Of a DNA stretch of 64,000 bases, positions 49,660 to 58,594 are shown one piece after another. The stretch lies in NCBI GenBank assembly GCA_963740675.1, contig CAVUFS010000004.1, positions 434,001-498,000 of the forward strand. Direction: 5' to 3'. The translations under genes were made by a program, and so were the position numbers. This DNA is from CAIKMD01 sp963740675 (lineage in GTDB: Bacteria > Pseudomonadota > Alphaproteobacteria > ATCC43930 > CGMCC-115725). Position 1 is the first letter of the stretch. Every line of letters starts with the position of its first letter. The notes beneath the pieces are model-generated. The model was not told the origin of the DNA, made no database searches, and saw only the letters and a list, made by a program, of their open reading frames with translations.

Positions 49660-51288
49660 ATGCTGTTCAATTCCCCCGTCTTCTTTGTCGGCTTCCTGCC
49701 TATTTGCCTCGTAGGCTTCTACTGTTTTGGGATTGCTGGCCGTCAGAGTCTTGCGCTGGCATGGCTGACAGGCATGTCTCTCGTATTCTACGCGTGGTGG
49801 AGCCTCGCTTGCGTGCCGCTCTTGCTCGGCTCGATCGCGTTCAACTTCTTCGTCGGCCGCAAACTCGCCCGTCGTCCCTCGAAACGTCTGCTGATCTTCG
49901 GGGTGGGAGCCAATGTCCTCCTGCTCGGCGTGTTCAAATATACCGGCTTCATCGGACATAGCATCAGCGAAGCGTTCGGTCTTGGTTGGGATATGCCGGC
50001 GATTTTGCTGCCGCTCGCGATTTCATTCTTCACATTTCAACAAATCGCATTCCTGGTGGATAGCTATGACGGGCTCGCCGAAGAGACGCGGCCGCTTCAA
50101 TACTCTCTCTTCATCACCTTCTTCCCTCATCTGATCGCGGGACCGATCACCCATCACCGCGAGATACTTCCGCAATTAGACGATCGTGGAATACTTCGGC
50201 CCCGCCTCGATCTCATTGCGCTCGGCATGACGGTCTTCCTTGCCGGATTGTTCAAGAAAGTGATCGTCGCAGACGGCATCGCGACATATGCGAAGCCGGT
50301 CTTTGCCGCAACGGCGCAGGGAATGACCCCCTCGTTCCTGGAAGCCTGGGGCGGCGCGCTGGCTTACGCGATGCAAATCTACTTCGATTTTTCCGGCTAT
50401 TCCGACATGGCCATCGGATTGGGGCTGCTGTTCGGGATCAGCTTGCCGCTTAACTTCGCATCGCCTTACAAGGCCAGCGGCATCATCGAGTATTGGCAGA
50501 CTTGGCATATGACGCTGACCCGTTTTCTCACGTCATATATTTTCAATCCGGTCGTGATGGCACTAACGCGCAAGCGCCTGGCGGCCGGCAAGCCGGTGTT
50601 GCGGCCGGGACGCACCGGCCTATCGACCTTTCTCGTCCTGCTCGTGTGCCCCACGATGCTGACGATGTTCGTCTCCGGAGTCTGGCACGGCGCGGGTTGG
50701 CAGTTCGTGATCTTTGGCCTCTTGCATGGCATATTTCTCACCATCAACCACGGCTGGCGCAACATAAAGGCGCGCTTAAGCTGGTGGCCAACCAAATCGT
50801 TTGCGTCGTTTCGGCATGCGGCAAGCGTGTTGACCACATTTCTTTGTGCAACGCTTGCCCTGGTATTTTTTCGTTCCGCGGATGTCCCAACGGCCCTGCG
50901 AATGGTCGACGGCATGATCGGGTGGAATGGCCTGGCTCTTCCCGATTATCTGGGCCGGTTCGATATCATCCAGGCAGTGACCGAGAAAGTCGGACTTCCC
51001 ATCAAGGTTCTGCCGTTATTCTCGATTCACGAACTCTATTGGCTGCCCATTTTATTTTGCATCGTTTGGTTCCTGCCAAACGTCGAACAGTGGATGCGCC
51101 ACTATCGGACTGCGTTGAATACGAATCTGAACGCGATCTGGTACGAGGGACGTCTTCTCGAGGGGACGCCCATCGCGGTGTGGCGCCCGACAATGGCTTG
51201 TGGCTGCATCGTCAGCGCCATTGGCCTTTTCGCGCTGTTGAAGGCGTTCTCCCACGCCCCCACGGAGTTCCTTTATTTTCAATTCTAG
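49660..51288 (+). CDS. MBOAT-family membrane O-acyltransferase (AlgI/DltB-like)
   Basis: A 542-residue multi-pass protein. The ATG at 49660 gives MLFNSPVFFVGFLPICLVGF, the usual start of AlgI-like members. The core has LPLAISFFTFQQIAFLVD, then FPHLIAGPITHHREILPQ, YFDFSGYSDMAIGLGLLFGI, a FWxxWHxTL equivalent (IIEYWQTWHMTLTRFLTSYI), and the catalytic His in FVSGVWHGAGWQF. AlgI/DltB move acyl groups across the membrane onto a polysaccharide or teichoic acid. Here the donor is probably the ACP at the end of the operon. Confidence 0.9.
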   Translation: MLFNSPVFFVGFLPICLVGFYCFGIAGRQSLALAWLTGMSLVFYAWWSLACVPLLLGSIAFNFFVGRKLARRPSKRLLIFGVGANVLLLGVFKYTGFIGHSISEAFGLGWDMPAILLPLAISFFTFQQIAFLVDSYDGLAEETRPLQYSLFITFFPHLIAGPITHHREILPQLDDRGILRPRLDLIALGMTVFLAGLFKKVIVADGIATYAKPVFAATAQGMTPSFLEAWGGALAYAMQIYFDFSGYSDMAIGLGLLFGISLPLNFASPYKASGIIEYWQTWHMTLTRFLTSYIFNPVVMALTRKRLAAGKPVLRPGRTGLSTFLVLLVCPTMLTMFVSGVWHGAGWQFVIFGLLHGIFLTINHGWRNIKARLSWWPTKSFASFRHAASVLTTFLCATLALVFFRSADVPTALRMVDGMIGWNGLALPDYLGRFDIIQAVTEKVGLPIKVLPLFSIHELYWLPILFCIVWFLPNVEQWMRHYRTALNTNLNAIWYEGRLLEGTPIAVWRPTMACGCIVSAIGLFALLKAFSHAPTEFLYFQF

Positions 51289-51299
51289 GAGTGGTTGGA

Positions 51300-53192
51300 A
51301 TGTCCGAGCTCGACTGGCTTCCGGAACATCCCGCTCTCGGCGCAGCGATTACGCAAGCGCGCAGCTTGCCCCCGGTCGAGCAACTCGCCGCCGCGATCGC
51401 GCTTTCCGGCTTCCGCCGGGACACGCTCTCAGCGCTTCGCATCGACAAGCTTGCGCAGGGCGCGCGCGAGTGTGGCAATGTGCCGGCGGGATTTCAGCTT
51501 CGCCGCCTAGCGGTGATGGCCTCCTCAACCGTCGAGCATCTGATCCCGTCGATCCGCGTCGCCGCGCTCGACCGCCGCCTCGTTCTCGATGTTCAGGTTG
51601 CGCCGTATGGTCAGTTCCGCCAGGTGATTCTCGGCGACGACGCCTTCCTCGACGAGAGCCGGCCCGATTTCGCGCTTTTCGTTCTCGATGAAGCTGCCGC
51701 GCTGGCGCCGGTGCCTGTGGGGGCGACGCGGAAAGAGGCCGACGCGGCAATCGACGCAGAGATCGAAACGCTGAGCGTTCTGTGGCGGCGCGCGCGTGAG
51801 CGGTTTGGCGCCGTCGTCCTCCAGCAGACGGTCCTCAACACGAGACTTCCTCTCTTTGGAAGCTACGAAGCGTCCGTTCCGGGCGCGCCCTCTGCGCTGA
51901 TCGACCGTTTCAATCAGAGACTCGCCGACGCGGCAGCGGCGTCCGGCGTTCTCCTGGTCGACGTGGACCGTCAGGCGGCATGGTCCGGGCGCGCCGCGTG
52001 GAGCGATCCGGTTCACTGGCATCAAGCGAAACAGGCTATCGGGCCCTTTGTTGCGCCGCTTTACGGCGATCTCGTGGCTCGGGTTATCGCGGCCTCTTGC
52101 GGGCTCTCGCGTAAATGCCTGGTCCTCGATCTCGATAACACGCTCTGGGGCGGCGTCGTGGGCGACGACGGCATCGAAGGACTTGTCCTGGGACAAGGCA
52201 GCGCCGCGGGCGAGGCCTATTCGGCCTTCCAAAGCTTCGCCGTATCGCTGGCCGAACGCGGGATCGTGCTTGCCGTCTGCTCGAAGAACGAAGAAGAAGT
52301 CGTCGAGGCAGTGTTCGCTCGGCATCCGGAGATGCGTCTAAAACGCGAAAGCGTCGCGGCCCTGGTTGCCAACTGGGATGACAAACCGAGCAATCTCCGG
52401 CGCATTGCCGGGACGCTCGATCTTGGGCTCGAATCTTTCGTCTTCATCGACGACAACCCAGCCGAGCGCGCGATCGTGCGTCGCGAGTTGCCGCGCGTTG
52501 CAGTCCCCGAATTGCCCGACGATGTTGCGCAATATCCTTCGGTCATTGCGCGAGCCGGCTATTTCGAGGCTTCGACATTTACCGTGGAAGATCAGTCTCG
52601 CGTGCGCCAGTACGCGGAAAACGTCAAGCGGAGCGGCGCCTTAGCGCACGCGACCGATATGGATGCCTTTCTCCAGAGTCTCAAAATGACGATGGAGACA
52701 GGCGCTCCGCGCCGCGAAGATATCGCCCGGGTGACGCAGCTCATCAATAAGACGAACCAGTTCAACCTCACGACGCGGCGCTACAAGGAACCCGAGGTTG
52801 AGAACCTGGTCCAAGACCCGAACGCCGTGATTCTGCGCTTCCGGCTGGTCGATCGGTTTGGCGACAATGGATTGATCGGCGTCATTATCGCTCGTCCGCA
52901 CGGGGCGGAGCAGGGGACGCTTCTGATCGATACATGGCTCATGAGCTGCCGCGTTCTCGGTCGCGGCGTCGAGGCGGCGTGCCTCAATGTGCTCGTGGCC
53001 GCGGCGCGACGCGCAGGGGCGAGGACCCTGCTCGGCGAATATTTGCCCTCCGGCCGCAACGCAATGGTTCGCGAGCATTACCGCCGGCTTGGATTCGAGC
53101 GGTGCGATGAGCAACCCGGCGGCGCGAGCACTTGGCGGCTCGACCTCGACAGGTTCACCGAAATGGACACGTTTATTAGGATCAAGCAATGA
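51300..53192 (+). CDS. HAD-IIIC/FkbH-domain protein, putative glyceryl- or acyl-carrier loading enzyme
   Basis: A 630-residue protein, ATG 51300, 11 bp after the MBOAT stop. Residues to about 265 form an SGNH/unknown N-terminal part. The HAD core follows, with LVLDLDNTLWGGVVGDDGI (Asp277, Asp279). The C-terminal part has a GNAT-like segment (DRFGDNGLIGVI, MSCRVLGRGVE). FkbH proteins dephosphorylate 1,3-bisphosphoglycerate and load glyceryl onto an ACP. Its stop overlaps the ACP start as ATGA. A long in-frame extension upstream to 50493 overlaps the MBOAT gene and is not coding. Confidence 0.87.
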   Translation: MSELDWLPEHPALGAAITQARSLPPVEQLAAAIALSGFRRDTLSALRIDKLAQGARECGNVPAGFQLRRLAVMASSTVEHLIPSIRVAALDRRLVLDVQVAPYGQFRQVILGDDAFLDESRPDFALFVLDEAAALAPVPVGATRKEADAAIDAEIETLSVLWRRARERFGAVVLQQTVLNTRLPLFGSYEASVPGAPSALIDRFNQRLADAAAASGVLLVDVDRQAAWSGRAAWSDPVHWHQAKQAIGPFVAPLYGDLVARVIAASCGLSRKCLVLDLDNTLWGGVVGDDGIEGLVLGQGSAAGEAYSAFQSFAVSLAERGIVLAVCSKNEEEVVEAVFARHPEMRLKRESVAALVANWDDKPSNLRRIAGTLDLGLESFVFIDDNPAERAIVRRELPRVAVPELPDDVAQYPSVIARAGYFEASTFTVEDQSRVRQYAENVKRSGALAHATDMDAFLQSLKMTMETGAPRREDIARVTQLINKTNQFNLTTRRYKEPEVENLVQDPNAVILRFRLVDRFGDNGLIGVIIARPHGAEQGTLLIDTWLMSCRVLGRGVEAACLNVLVAAARRAGARTLLGEYLPSGRNAMVREHYRRLGFERCDEQPGGASTWRLDLDRFTEMDTFIRIKQ

Positions 53193-53443
53193 CCAATGCG
53201 GCCATCGATACCACCCTGGCGAAGCTTCAGGACGTTTGTCGGGAAATCTTCGAGAACCCATCCCTTCAGCTGGCGCCCGAGACGACCGCAAAGGACGTGC
53301 CCAATTGGGACAGTTTCACCCATCTCAATATCGTCGCCGCGGTTGAGCAGCGCTTTGGCATTCGCTTCCGTACGAGCGAGATTGAGAGCTTGAAGAATGT
53401 TGGCGATTTCGTCAAAGCGATCGACGCCAAACGCAGAAACTAG
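53189..53443 (+). CDS. Acyl carrier protein
   Basis: An 84-residue ACP with the phosphopantetheine Ser42 in NWDSFTHLNIVAAVEQRFG. The long N-terminal helix reads LAKLQDVCREIFENP. It overlaps the FkbH gene by 4 bp, so the pair is translationally coupled. It should carry the glyceryl or acyl group for the MBOAT protein. The Sfp-type transferase at 25756 or the housekeeping AcpS could activate it. Confidence 0.9.
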   Translation: MTNAAIDTTLAKLQDVCREIFENPSLQLAPETTAKDVPNWDSFTHLNIVAAVEQRFGIRFRTSEIESLKNVGDFVKAIDAKRRN

Positions 53444-53566
53444 GCGGCTGCACTCTCTAGGTGAGCTCAGGAATTTCGATCCCGCACCGTTCGGGATCAC
53501 TGCTCGATCCAACGGGTTGGCGCACAAGATATCGCAACAAAATGGCTGTTTTCTGGACCTTTAGGC

Positions 53567-53643
53567 TGGTAGCGGGGGAGGGAGTTGAACCCCCGACCTT
53601 GGGATTATGATTCCCCTGCTCTAACCAACTGAGCTACCCCGCC
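53567..53643 (-). tRNA. tRNA-Met (CAT), elongator type
   Basis: A 77-nt cloverleaf on the minus strand with encoded CCA. The acceptor is GGCGGGG/CCCCGCT with a closing G-U, the D arm has AGCTCAGTTGGTTAGAGC, the anticodon loop is ATCATAA and the T loop GTTCAAC. It matches the alphaproteobacterial elongator tRNA-Met pattern rather than initiator. An Ile2 (lysidine) tRNA also has CAT, but the acceptor and T arm fit Met better. A GATCCCG/CGGGATC stem at 53478-53498, beyond its 3' end, may be a weak terminator. Confidence 0.85.
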
Positions 53644-53833
53644 GCCTTGCCGATCAAGGGCTTAACATGGCCCCTGCCCGTCCCGCGCCGCCGTCGCCGG
53701 CAGGCCCCGTGAACGGGAGCGCGGGAGATTAGGAAAAGTCGGACCGCAGTGCAATCACCGGGAATTGGCCGAGATGCCGCAGCGGCCGCCCTGCCCGCCA
53801 CGCGCGTGGCGCTTGCGCACCCCCCTGTCGCGA

Positions 53834-54577
53834 TCAGCGTGGCGGCTTGCCGAGTAACTCGGCGCAGCCTGCGCGGTGCGCCCAATATTCCCAGGCGCGC
53901 CACGCCTCGGGGCTCGATCGCCGATGGGATGACCGCTTCACCTCGATCTCGTTGTACGACAGCGGATTGATATCGCCGAGCCGCATCGCTGCCATTTGAA
54001 CGCGGGCGTTGCGCGGCAGATAGACTGAGGTCTGCACGACTTCCTGCACCGAGGATTGCGCCGCCGCGAAGCCATGGCCGCGCATCAGACAGACGGTGTT
54101 GCCGGCAAGCTGCTTCGCCAGGTCGCGCCCGTGATCCATGTTCATCACGAGCAAATTCGTCGCATCGCCGAACTTCTCGCGAATATCCCAGATCGGAACG
54201 TCATGGCCGAGGGTGCTGCCCGAGCCGACAACAGCCTGCAGCCGCGTCGTCTTGCTGATGCTGAACGGCAGCGTGTCCTCGGCATGCGCATGGACGACCG
54301 CGTTGACCTCAGGCCGGGCCTCGTAGATCGCCGCATGAATGAAACGCTCCAGATAGGGCGAGCGGTCATCGTCGCCGACGACTTTGCCGTCGAGCGAGAA
54401 TTCCAAAATATCCGACGCGTCGACAAGCTGTGGGCTGCGCGAGCGCGAGAGAAAAAAGCGATCCGGCCGTGTCGGATGCCGCACACTCACATGGCCATAG
54501 GCGTCCACGACGTTCTCCAAGGCGAGAACGCGATTGGCGATGACAAGATCTTTCCGGACTTGTTCGATTTCGGACAT
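53834..54577 (-). CDS. Class II aldolase/adducin family protein
   Basis: A 247-residue protein of the zinc aldolase/epimerase fold. The motif NVVDAYGHVSVRHP lies near residue 25, the Zn-binding pair is AVVHAHAEDTLPF, and a third His lies in CLMRGHGFAAA. Members act on sugar phosphates, fuculose, ribulose or 3-hydroxyaspartate-like substrates. It is divergent from the binding-protein gene at 54660. No kinase or epimerase partner is nearby, so the substrate stays open. Confidence 0.85.
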   Translation of the reverse strand: MSEIEQVRKDLVIANRVLALENVVDAYGHVSVRHPTRPDRFFLSRSRSPQLVDASDILEFSLDGKVVGDDDRSPYLERFIHAAIYEARPEVNAVVHAHAEDTLPFSISKTTRLQAVVGSGSTLGHDVPIWDIREKFGDATNLLVMNMDHGRDLAKQLAGNTVCLMRGHGFAAAQSSVQEVVQTSVYLPRNARVQMAAMRLGDINPLSYNEIEVKRSSHRRSSPEAWRAWEYWAHRAGCAELLGKPPR

Positions 54578-54659
54578 AGCTTCCCCTCAAGCAAAACCGT
54601 CACAGCGCGAGCGCGGCGCTCGCGCTATAATAGGAAGCGGGGTTCTTGGGGGAAATGCG

Positions 54660-55691
54660 GTGAATAAGGGTCGTCTATCTCGCTTTGTCTTTGCGATCGC
54701 TGCCGCCGCTCTGGCGGCTTCCGCTGGGCGCGCTGGCGCCGATCCGGTCACCATCCGCTCGGGCTACACCGTGATGGTCAGCGGCTTCTCGCCGCTGCTG
54801 CTCGAGAAGAAAGACATCATGCAGCATTTCGGCCAATCCTATGTTCTGGAGCCGCGCCACTTCCAAAGCACGTCGCTCGAGCTGACCGCGCTCGCGTCGG
54901 GCGAGGCCGATATCGTCTCGCTCGGCTATTCGACGATCGCCGTCGCGGTGCTCAACGCGCATCTCGACGATGTCCGCGTCGTCGCCGATGCCAATCAGGA
55001 CGGCGCCGAAGGACACAAATCCGTGCCCTTCATGGTGCTGAACGACGGCGACATCGCGCGCGTCGAGGACCTCAAAGGCAAGGTGATCGCGACCAACGGC
55101 GCCGGCGGCGCTTTCGATGTCGCGATGCGCTGGATGCTGCATCAGCACGGGCTTGACGATAAGCGCGACTACAATGCCATCGAATCCGATTACGCCAACA
55201 TGCCGGCGATGCTGTTGTCGCGCAAAGCGGCGCTGATCACCGGCGCCAATCCCTGGGTGCGCAGCCCCGATATGCAGGCGAAGGCGCATGTCCTCTTCAC
55301 CGCGGCCGACGCACTCGGCCCGTCGCAAATGACGATCCAGGCCTCACGCGCCGGCTTCATTGCGGCACATCGCGCGGCGATGGTCGATTTCTTCGAGGAC
55401 ATGATGCGGGTACAGCGCTGGTATCGCGATCCCGCCAATCACGACGCAGCCGTCGCCATCGCCGCCAATCTGACGAAGCAGCCGGCGGCGGGGCTGTCGC
55501 CGATCCTCTTCACCAAAGAGGACAGCTTCGTCGATCCGAAACTCGAGCCCAATCTCGATTCGCTGCAAAAGAATATCGGCGTGATGAAAGCGCTGGGCTT
55601 CATCAACGGCGATGTCGAGGTGAAGAAATACGCCGATCTCAGCCTGGTCGAGGAAGCGGCGAAACGGCTGCCGGAGCCGCAACGCTACTAG
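54660..55691 (+). CDS. ABC transporter substrate-binding protein, nitrate/sulfonate/taurine (SsuA) type
   Basis: A 343-residue protein from GTG 54660 (GGGGGAAATGCG upstream; the GTG gives VNKGRLSRF). The signal is RFVFAIAAAALAASAGRAGA. Binding-fold motifs are TIRSGYTVMVSGFSPLLLEK, then SGEADIVSLGYSTIAVAVLN and DLKGKVIATNGAGGAFD. No permease or ATPase is adjacent. Its stop overlaps the pyrophosphatase stop by 4 bp (CTAG). Confidence 0.82.
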   Translation: MNKGRLSRFVFAIAAAALAASAGRAGADPVTIRSGYTVMVSGFSPLLLEKKDIMQHFGQSYVLEPRHFQSTSLELTALASGEADIVSLGYSTIAVAVLNAHLDDVRVVADANQDGAEGHKSVPFMVLNDGDIARVEDLKGKVIATNGAGGAFDVAMRWMLHQHGLDDKRDYNAIESDYANMPAMLLSRKAALITGANPWVRSPDMQAKAHVLFTAADALGPSQMTIQASRAGFIAAHRAAMVDFFEDMMRVQRWYRDPANHDAAVAIAANLTKQPAAGLSPILFTKEDSFVDPKLEPNLDSLQKNIGVMKALGFINGDVEVKKYADLSLVEEAAKRLPEPQRY

Positions 55692-56215
55692 GCTTTCGCG
55701 CGCGCGATCGCTTCGGTGATGATCGCCGCGGCCTCGTCGGGTCCGGCCCAGCGGGTGACCTTCACCCATTTGCCGGGCTCGAGATCTTTGTAATGGGTGA
55801 AGAAATGCGCGATCTGCTCGCACATGATGGCGGGCAGATCGGCATAGGATTTCACATCGGTGTAAAACGGATGCAGCTTGTCGACCGGCACGGCGATGAG
55901 CTTCTCATCCGGCCCCGCCTCGTCTTCCATCAGCAGCACGCCGACCGGCCGGCAGCGCACCACCGAGCCCGGCACCACCGCGGTCGGTCCGGCGATCAAT
56001 ACATCGAGCGGATCGCCATCTTCCGATTTTGTATGCGGAACGAAGCCGTAATTGCAGGGATAGAACATCGCCGTGTGCAGAAAGCGATCGACGAACAGCG
56101 CGCCGGATTCTTTATCGATCTCGTATTTGACGGGGGCACCGCCCTGTGGGATCTCGACGATCACATTGATGTCGTGCGGCGGATTGCGGCCGATCGGAAT
56201 TTTGCCGATATCCAT
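55688..56215 (-). CDS. ppa: Inorganic pyrophosphatase
   Basis: A 175-residue family I soluble pyrophosphatase. It has EIPQGGAPVKYEIDKESG (substrate Lys), YPCNYGFVPHT and the Mg-binding EDGDPLDVLI. It ends ...ITEAIARAKA. Hydrolyses pyrophosphate released by polymer synthesis. It follows mnmA on the same strand by 25 bp. Confidence 0.95.
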   Translation of the reverse strand: MDIGKIPIGRNPPHDINVIVEIPQGGAPVKYEIDKESGALFVDRFLHTAMFYPCNYGFVPHTKSEDGDPLDVLIAGPTAVVPGSVVRCRPVGVLLMEDEAGPDEKLIAVPVDKLHPFYTDVKSYADLPAIMCEQIAHFFTHYKDLEPGKWVKVTRWAGPDEAAAIITEAIARAKA

Positions 56216-56240
56216 GGCGGCGCCTCCCTATGCGACGGGC

Positions 56241-57392
56241 CTATAATGCGTGAATCGGATCGACGCTCGCAGAAATCGTGGCCGCCGTCTTCGGCGCGCG
56301 CATGATGGTGCCGCCGCCGAGCACGCGCGTGCCGTCATAGACGACACAGGCCTGACCGGGCGCCACGCCGAGAGCCGGCTCGTCGAGCAGCGCCACGCCG
56401 CTATTTTCATCGAGCGACAAGCTCGCCGCCTGCGGCGGCTGTGCCGAGCGCAACTTCACCGAAACGCGCAACTCGCCATCGGGCCGCGGCCCGAGCCAGT
56501 TCATGTCGCGCAGCATGACGCGCTGCTGCCCGAGTGCCGCGCGGGGGCCAACGATCACGCGCTTGCCTGGCGCATCGAGGCGCAGCACATAAAGCGGCTC
56601 GCCGCCCGCAACGCCCAGGCCTTTACGCTGGCCAACCGTGAAATGGATGATGCCGTCATGGCGGCCCAGCACATGGCCGTGCTCGTCGACGATCTCGCCT
56701 GGCGTGTTCGCCTCGGGCCGCAACTTGGCGACGAGACTGCCGTATGAACCCGTCGGCACGAAGCAGATGTCCTGGCTGTCGGGCTTGGCCGCGACCGGCA
56801 GATCGAAACGCCGCGCCAGCGCGCGCGTTTCGTCTTTGCTCATATCGCCCAGCGGAAAGCGCAGAAAATCGAGCTGATCGCGCGTTGTCGCGAAGAGGAA
56901 ATAGCTCTGGTCGCGCGTGTCATCGACGGCGCGATGCAGCTCCGCACCCTGCCGCCCGGCGATGCGGCGCACATAGTGGCCCGTCGCGAGCGCATCGGCG
57001 CCGAGCTCTTTCGCCATGCCGAGCAGATCGCGGAATTTCACCGTGCGATTGCACGCGACGCAGGGAATTGGCGTCTCGCCCTGTGCATAGGCATCGGCGA
57101 AAGTGTCGATCACATCGCGGCGAAAGCGGCTCTCGTAGTCCAGCACATAATGCGGAATGCCGAGCCGCTCGGCGACGCGCGCCGCGTCATGGATATCCTG
57201 CCCGGCGCAACAGCTATGCGCTTTGCCGGTCGCCGCGCCGTGATCGTAAAGCTGCAGCGTGACGCCAACGACATCGCAGCCGGCCTCGACCATCAGCGCA
57301 GCCGTGGTCGCGCTGTCGACGCCGCCCGACATGGCGACGACGACACGGCAATCCTTCGGCGGCTTCGGTAGATCGAAAGGCGGCGCGGGCAT
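56241..57392 (-). CDS. mnmA: tRNA-specific 2-thiouridylase MnmA
   Basis: A 383-residue PP-loop enzyme: MSGGVDSATTA at residues 21-31, first catalytic Cys in PCVACNRTVKF, GHYVRR for tRNA binding, and second Cys in SQDICFVPTGSY. It makes 2-thiouridine at position 34 of tRNA Lys, Glu and Gln, with sulfur from a cysteine desulfurase such as those encoded upstream in this operon. A GTVGQRKGLG-like FTVGQRKGLGVAGG is also present. Confidence 0.95.
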   Translation of the reverse strand: MPAPPFDLPKPPKDCRVVVAMSGGVDSATTAALMVEAGCDVVGVTLQLYDHGAATGKAHSCCAGQDIHDAARVAERLGIPHYVLDYESRFRRDVIDTFADAYAQGETPIPCVACNRTVKFRDLLGMAKELGADALATGHYVRRIAGRQGAELHRAVDDTRDQSYFLFATTRDQLDFLRFPLGDMSKDETRALARRFDLPVAAKPDSQDICFVPTGSYGSLVAKLRPEANTPGEIVDEHGHVLGRHDGIIHFTVGQRKGLGVAGGEPLYVLRLDAPGKRVIVGPRAALGQQRVMLRDMNWLGPRPDGELRVSVKLRSAQPPQAASLSLDENSGVALLDEPALGVAPGQACVVYDGTRVLGGGTIMRAPKTAATISASVDPIHAL

Positions 57393-57401
57393 ACGGCCCG
57401 C

Positions 57402-57734
57402 TCAGACGTTCATCATGTTGCGCGTCGCCTGCGGCAAGCGCACGGTCAACCCGTCGAGTTCCTCGGTCATGATGATCTGGCAGCCGAGACGCGAGGTCTG
57501 CGTCAGGCCGAAAGCGAGGTCGAGCATGTCTTCCTCGTCCTCGGTCGCGTCCTTCAACAGCTCGTACCATTCCGGATCGACGATCACATGACAGGTCGAG
57601 CAGGCGAGCGAGCCTTCGCACGCGCCCTCGATATCGATGTCGTTGCGATGCGCGATCTCGAGCACCGACAGCCCGATCGGCGCCTCGACGTCGCGACGGG
57701 ATCCATCGCGCTGAATAAATGTCATTTTCGGCAT
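57402..57734 (-). CDS. fdx: ISC-type [2Fe-2S] ferredoxin
   Basis: A 110-residue adrenodoxin-like ferredoxin. Cluster ligands are in EGACEGSLACSTCHVIVDP (C-x5-C-x2-C) and, distal, in RLGCQIIMTEELDG. It supplies electrons for Fe-S cluster assembly, which fits its place between mnmA and the A-type carrier gene in the ISC operon. Confidence 0.93.
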   Translation of the reverse strand: MPKMTFIQRDGSRRDVEAPIGLSVLEIAHRNDIDIEGACEGSLACSTCHVIVDPEWYELLKDATEDEEDMLDLAFGLTQTSRLGCQIIMTEELDGLTVRLPQATRNMMNV

Positions 57735-57760
57735 AAAAATTCCCGGCTCAGTTTCTTGGC

Positions 57761-58243
57761 TCAGTTTTTTGGTGCCAGATCCTTGGCCGCCAAATCTTCC
57801 GCAAGGACCGCCGCTTCGAGCGCAGCGGCTTCGACCGATTTGGTGCCGGGATCGACGGTATCGAGCAACACGAGGCTCGCGCCCTCGGCCGCCAGTGCGA
57901 GCGGGCCTGCTTCGATCGGCGGCGCCATCACCACCGCATGCGTCACCGGCCGCGAAAGCTGTTTCTCCGCGCGTGAACGCAGACCGAGCAGCAACTCGGC
58001 GAGGTCGCCACTGTCCAGCACACGCTCGCCATCACTGCTCGGCAAAATCTCGGCATTGCCGCCGACCGCGATCGCGACCGCGCCTTGCAGTGAGCGGCCG
58101 GCTTTCACGACCGCAATGCCGACCGCCGCGCCGGGCCCCGATGGGTCGAGCGGCGAGCCGTCCGGCTCTTCGATCTGAAACAGCTTGGTCACGACACCAT
58201 CAAACGTGAAAGGATTCACCGCAGCCGCAACGGCCCTTTTCAT
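57761..58243 (-). CDS. Hypothetical protein in the ISC operon
   Basis: About 160 residues, low complexity at the C-terminus (SVEAAALEAAVLAEDLAAKD). The N-terminal half is TKLFQIEEPDGSPLDPSGPG and GAAVGIAVVKAGRSLQGAVA. The start is unclear: the ATG at 58243 overlaps the A-type carrier gene by 44 bp, a GTG at 58219 also overlaps it, and a GTG at 58192 lies 8 bp beyond its stop. No family is recognised. Its position between iscA and fdx suggests a link to Fe-S assembly. Confidence 0.6.
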   Translation of the reverse strand: MKRAVAAAVNPFTFDGVVTKLFQIEEPDGSPLDPSGPGAAVGIAVVKAGRSLQGAVAIAVGGNAEILPSSDGERVLDSGDLAELLLGLRSRAEKQLSRPVTHAVVMAPPIEAGPLALAAEGASLVLLDTVDPGTKSVEAAALEAAVLAEDLAAKDLAPKN

Positions 58244-58571
58244 TGGGATTGCGGAAGGTGAATCCCGCTTGCAGCTTGTCCTCGACATAATCCATCTCGG
58301 TGCCGATGATGAACATCGACGCCTTGGGATCGATCAGGATAGTGACGCCATTCGCCTGCACCACCTCGTCGAGCTTGCCCTTCTCGTCGGCATATTCGAG
58401 CGTGTAGGTCAGGCCCGAGCAGCCGCGCGAACGCACGCCGACACGGATCCCGACCGAGGGCTTACCGCGCTTTTCCAGCAATTGCTGGATGCGCGACGCC
58501 GCCGCTTCGGTAACGGTCATTGCCTGTTTCGGAGGGGGCCGGGTTGCAGTTGTGGTCGCGTTTGGGGCCAT
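58200..58571 (-). CDS. A-type iron-sulfur carrier protein (IscA/SufA/ErpA family)
   Basis: A 123-residue protein with a 17-residue polar leader. The family core follows (MTVTEAAASRIQQLLEKRG, GVRSRGCSGLTYTLEY) and the C-terminal GRCGCGESFHV, giving the three conserved cysteines. It carries iron or [2Fe-2S]/[4Fe-4S] clusters from the scaffold to targets. The ATG of residue 18 (58520) is an alternative start. No IscU, HscA or HscB gene is nearby. Confidence 0.9.
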   Translation of the reverse strand: MAPNATTTATRPPPKQAMTVTEAAASRIQQLLEKRGKPSVGIRVGVRSRGCSGLTYTLEYADEKGKLDEVVQANGVTILIDPKASMFIIGTEMDYVEDKLQAGFTFRNPNEKGRCGCGESFHV

Positions 58572-58594
58572 GGGCTACTCGTTCAATACCACCC

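Noticed and set aside
50493..51299. An 899-codon reading of the FkbH gene starting inside the MBOAT gene
   Set aside because: The first 269 codons lie in another frame of the MBOAT gene and have no homology; ATG 51300 fits the family start.
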